The notes below the pieces were generated by a model. The model saw nothing but the letters and a program-made list of their open reading frames with translations, ran no database searches and was not told the DNA's origin. From assembly GCA_015664885.1 (NCBI GenBank), contig DQPL01000009.1:1-64000 (forward strand): a stretch of DNA of 64,000 nt. The letters run 5' to 3'. Of the stretch, positions 62,567-64,000 are shown piece by piece. This DNA is from Gemmatimonadota bacterium (lineage in GTDB: Bacteria > Gemmatimonadota > Gemmatimonadetes > Longimicrobiales > Gaopeijiaceae). Within the stretch, counting starts at the first letter, position 1; each line of letters begins with the position of its first letter. A program made the position numbers and the translations under genes.

Positions 62567-63373
62567 TCATCCTTCTTCATCCCTAATCAACCCGTACAGA
62601 TACGCGACGAGGTCGGTCAGTTCATCGTCGGACAACTCGCTCGTGTAAGAGGGCATCGAGGAGGTCTCGATGCGTTCGCTTTCGATGAGGTCACGCTTCT
62701 GGAACGACCACAGGTGATTGTCCTCATCGAGGATTCTGACCGAATAAGTGCCTTCGTTCATGCGCCGACCGGCAACGGGAGTGCCGTCTCGATGAACGAC
62801 CCTCATCCTCCACCAGCGCGGCATCACCCGCTCGTCGGGTTCGACCAGGTCAGACAACAGGTCCTCCGGCGAGCGACGTGCGCCGATGGTCGATAGGTCC
62901 GGTCCGGATAGACCGCCCGCACCATCGATCATGTGGCAACTCGTGCATCCTCCCTTGTTCCGGTACAGCCGCTCCCCTTTCGCAGGATCACCGGGCACTT
63001 CCACGCGAGGCCCTCCGCTCAGTGAGCGCAGATACGCGACGAGCTGCCAGACATCCTGATCCGATCGTGCCCTGCGAAACGCCGTCATTTCTGTGTCGGG
63101 GACCCCTCGTGTGATTACGCTGAAGAGGCCCGCATCGGTTGATGCGTGCCGGAACCTGCCCGTTGTGAGATCGGGGCCGGTCTCGCCCCCGGTCGCGTTC
63201 ATCCCGTGGCAGCGCGAGCAGTGTCTTTCGAAGATCCCCTCGCCCGCCCGCACATCGACCAACGCGTCGTATGGGTTGGCGTCGTCCTGTGCGGAGAGAC
63301 TGTTCGTCGCGCCGCCTGTAAATGCGGCGACGAGGATCCCAGTGATTCCAAGATGCAGTGACGTGCGGAGCAT
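62567..63373 (-). CDS. Secreted diheme cytochrome c
   Basis: The 268-residue protein has a signal peptide and two CxxCH haem motifs: HCSRCHG near residue 51 and CTSCHM near 142. Met ligands are likely in the TEMTAF and SSMPSY segments. It is the electron acceptor for the adjoining quinoprotein, whose start follows or overlaps its stop. Divergent to it lies a PadR regulator gene. Confidence 0.95.
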   Translation of the reverse strand: MLRTSLHLGITGILVAAFTGGATNSLSAQDDANPYDALVDVRAGEGIFERHCSRCHGMNATGGETGPDLTTGRFRHASTDAGLFSVITRGVPDTEMTAFRRARSDQDVWQLVAYLRSLSGGPRVEVPGDPAKGERLYRNKGGCTSCHMIDGAGGLSGPDLSTIGARRSPEDLLSDLVEPDERVMPRWWRMRVVHRDGTPVAGRRMNEGTYSVRILDEDNHLWSFQKRDLIESERIETSSMPSYTSELSDDELTDLVAYLYGLIRDEEG

Positions 63374-63541
63374 ACCCGTCCTCCTTGGGCAAACGGCCAG
63401 AGGGCAGGGTACGTCCAGCCGAAGCGGCGGGCAACGCGGCGTTAACGGGCGATGTATTGTACGTTTCTACAAATATGATTTTATCATGGTTGTAGAAATC
63501 GACGGGCGGTGCCGTGTGCACCGACACTCCGGAGGGGATCG
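63374..63541. promoter_or_regulatory. Divergent promoter region with PadR operator candidate
   Basis: The gap contains a 35-bp near-perfect palindrome at 63464-63498: arm TTTCTACAA and TTGTAGAAA, with an inner pair TATGAT/ATCAT(G) around a three-base centre. A TATGAT element lies inside it, so a bound repressor could block a promoter. Such AT-rich palindromes are typical PadR operators. It sits 44 bases upstream of the PadR start and 90 bases upstream of the cytochrome gene. Confidence 0.75.
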
Positions 63542-63880
63542 ATGCCAAAGGGCGACCACGTAGGAGAGTTCGAACATCTGGTTATGCTCGCGCTGCTGCG
63601 CCTGAAAGACGACGCGTACGGCATGAGGGTTCGTCGTGAGATCCAAAGCCGGACGGAGCGCTCTGTGTCGATCGGGTCCGTGTACGCGACGCTCGATCGC
63701 CTTGAGCAAAAGGGCTACGTGCTGGCGTCCTTCGGCGCCTCGGGGCCAGACGCGCGGGGTCGCGCCAGGAAGTACTTCCGTCTCACTCCCGATGGAGCCG
63801 AAGCCGTGCTCCGCAATCGGGAGGCGATCAACCGGATGACGGAAGGTTTGGCGGTGCGCGAGGAGTTGGACGCGATATGA
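63542..63880 (+). CDS. PadR-family transcriptional regulator
   Basis: ATG at 63542 follows GGAGGGGATCG and gives 112 residues. The winged-helix pattern (FEHLVMLALLRLKDDAYGMRVRREIQSRT, IGSVYATLDRLEQKGYVLASFG, KYFRLTPDGAEAV) is complete. PadR proteins are ligand-sensitive repressors, often encoded immediately before an ADOP permease, as seen here. The palindrome upstream is its probable operator, suggesting autoregulation. Confidence 0.95.
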   Translation: MPKGDHVGEFEHLVMLALLRLKDDAYGMRVRREIQSRTERSVSIGSVYATLDRLEQKGYVLASFGASGPDARGRARKYFRLTPDGAEAVLRNREAINRMTEGLAVREELDAI

Positions 63881-63895
63881 GACCGGAGCCACCGC

Positions 63896-64000
63896 GTGTG
63901 GCCAGGGCTGCTCGTTTCCGTGGCGACGCGCCGGGCGAACCGGCGCTCCGTCGTTCAGGACTTGCGGGAGGAGTTCCACTCGATGCTCGCCGAAGGCGTC
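63896..64000 (+). CDS. ADOP-type permease, 5' end (cut by window edge)
   Basis: GTG at 63896 with GGAG eight bases before opens WPGLLVSVATRRANRRSVVQDLREEFHSMLAEGV. The QDLREEF block is the prefix-domain motif of permeases that follow PadR genes. Reading from ATG 63877, which overlaps the PadR stop, gives a frame unlike this family unless two bases were lost near 63898. The rest of the gene is outside the window. Confidence 0.6.
   Translation, partial: MWPGLLVSVATRRANRRSVVQDLREEFHSMLAEGV

Noticed and set aside
1-64000. Amber recoding (TAG as an amino acid) in this organism
   Set aside because: Several intact genes end at TAG directly before a neighbouring start, so TAG is a normal stop here.

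Overview
The window is high-GC, densely coded DNA, almost certainly from a free-living bacterium. The gene families suggest Gemmatimonadota or a close relative. They include a MoxR/DUF58/VWA/DUF4159/DUF4175 operon, a DUF5916 outer-membrane-type protein, a secreted S9 peptidase, PadR next to a MacB/ADOP-like permease, quinoproteins with cytochrome c, and many small secreted Ala/Gly-rich proteins. That placement is inferred from recognised families, not from a marker-gene tree. I see no rRNA, tRNA or CRISPR array.

Layout. 1-6.3 kb: an edge-truncated APH-M23-class III aminotransferase fusion, a decayed ABC-type permease joined to a pilin-like fragment, EttA, a small SRPBCC-like protein and a frameshifted receiver domain. 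6.4-21.8 kb: a nine-gene minus-strand operon (DUF4159 lipoprotein, VWA membrane protein, C13-like pseudopeptidase, TPR-gluzincin, second DUF4159 protein, MoxR ATPase, DUF58, BatA-like VWA, DUF4175). It looks like one envelope or chaperone machine and is the most striking multi-gene system here. 22-29.5 kb: plus-strand genes including a TrpF-like protein, a secreted DPP-IV-like peptidase, a PP2C phosphatase, a cyclophilin (minus strand) and a lipoprotein hydrolase. 29.5-33.3 kb: a tightly coupled asparagine-synthetase-like / radical SAM / flavin-oxidoreductase cassette, a good candidate for an undescribed pathway.

33.3-40 kb: an outer-membrane protein, NudC with a zinc-ribbon partner, DUF5916, IF-1, a potassium channel split by an amber codon, and HU with a clear promoter and terminator. 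A 328-bp MITE-like element with 34-bp inverted repeats follows. 40-49.5 kb: a degenerate DEAD-box protein with a DbpA-type RNA-binding tail, a DsbA-fold protein, an aspartate aminotransferase, fructosamine kinase, low-molecular-weight phosphatase, an intact RhlE-like helicase, a frameshifted threonine ammonia-lyase and a lipoprotein phosphodiesterase. 49.7-64 kb: cupin, hydrolases, DinB, a degenerate GGDEF gene, two PQQ-type quinoproteins (one coupled to a diheme cytochrome c), a TonB-like protein, an arginase/APC-permease chimera next to a DDAH-like amidinohydrolase, and a PadR regulator with a palindromic operator.

A cross-cutting feature is the number of broken reading frames: at least eight genes carry an in-frame stop, a small indel or a chimeric junction. 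They could be real pseudogenes or assembly/sequencing errors. The sequence alone cannot decide, so each is annotated as the inferred full locus with the lesion stated.
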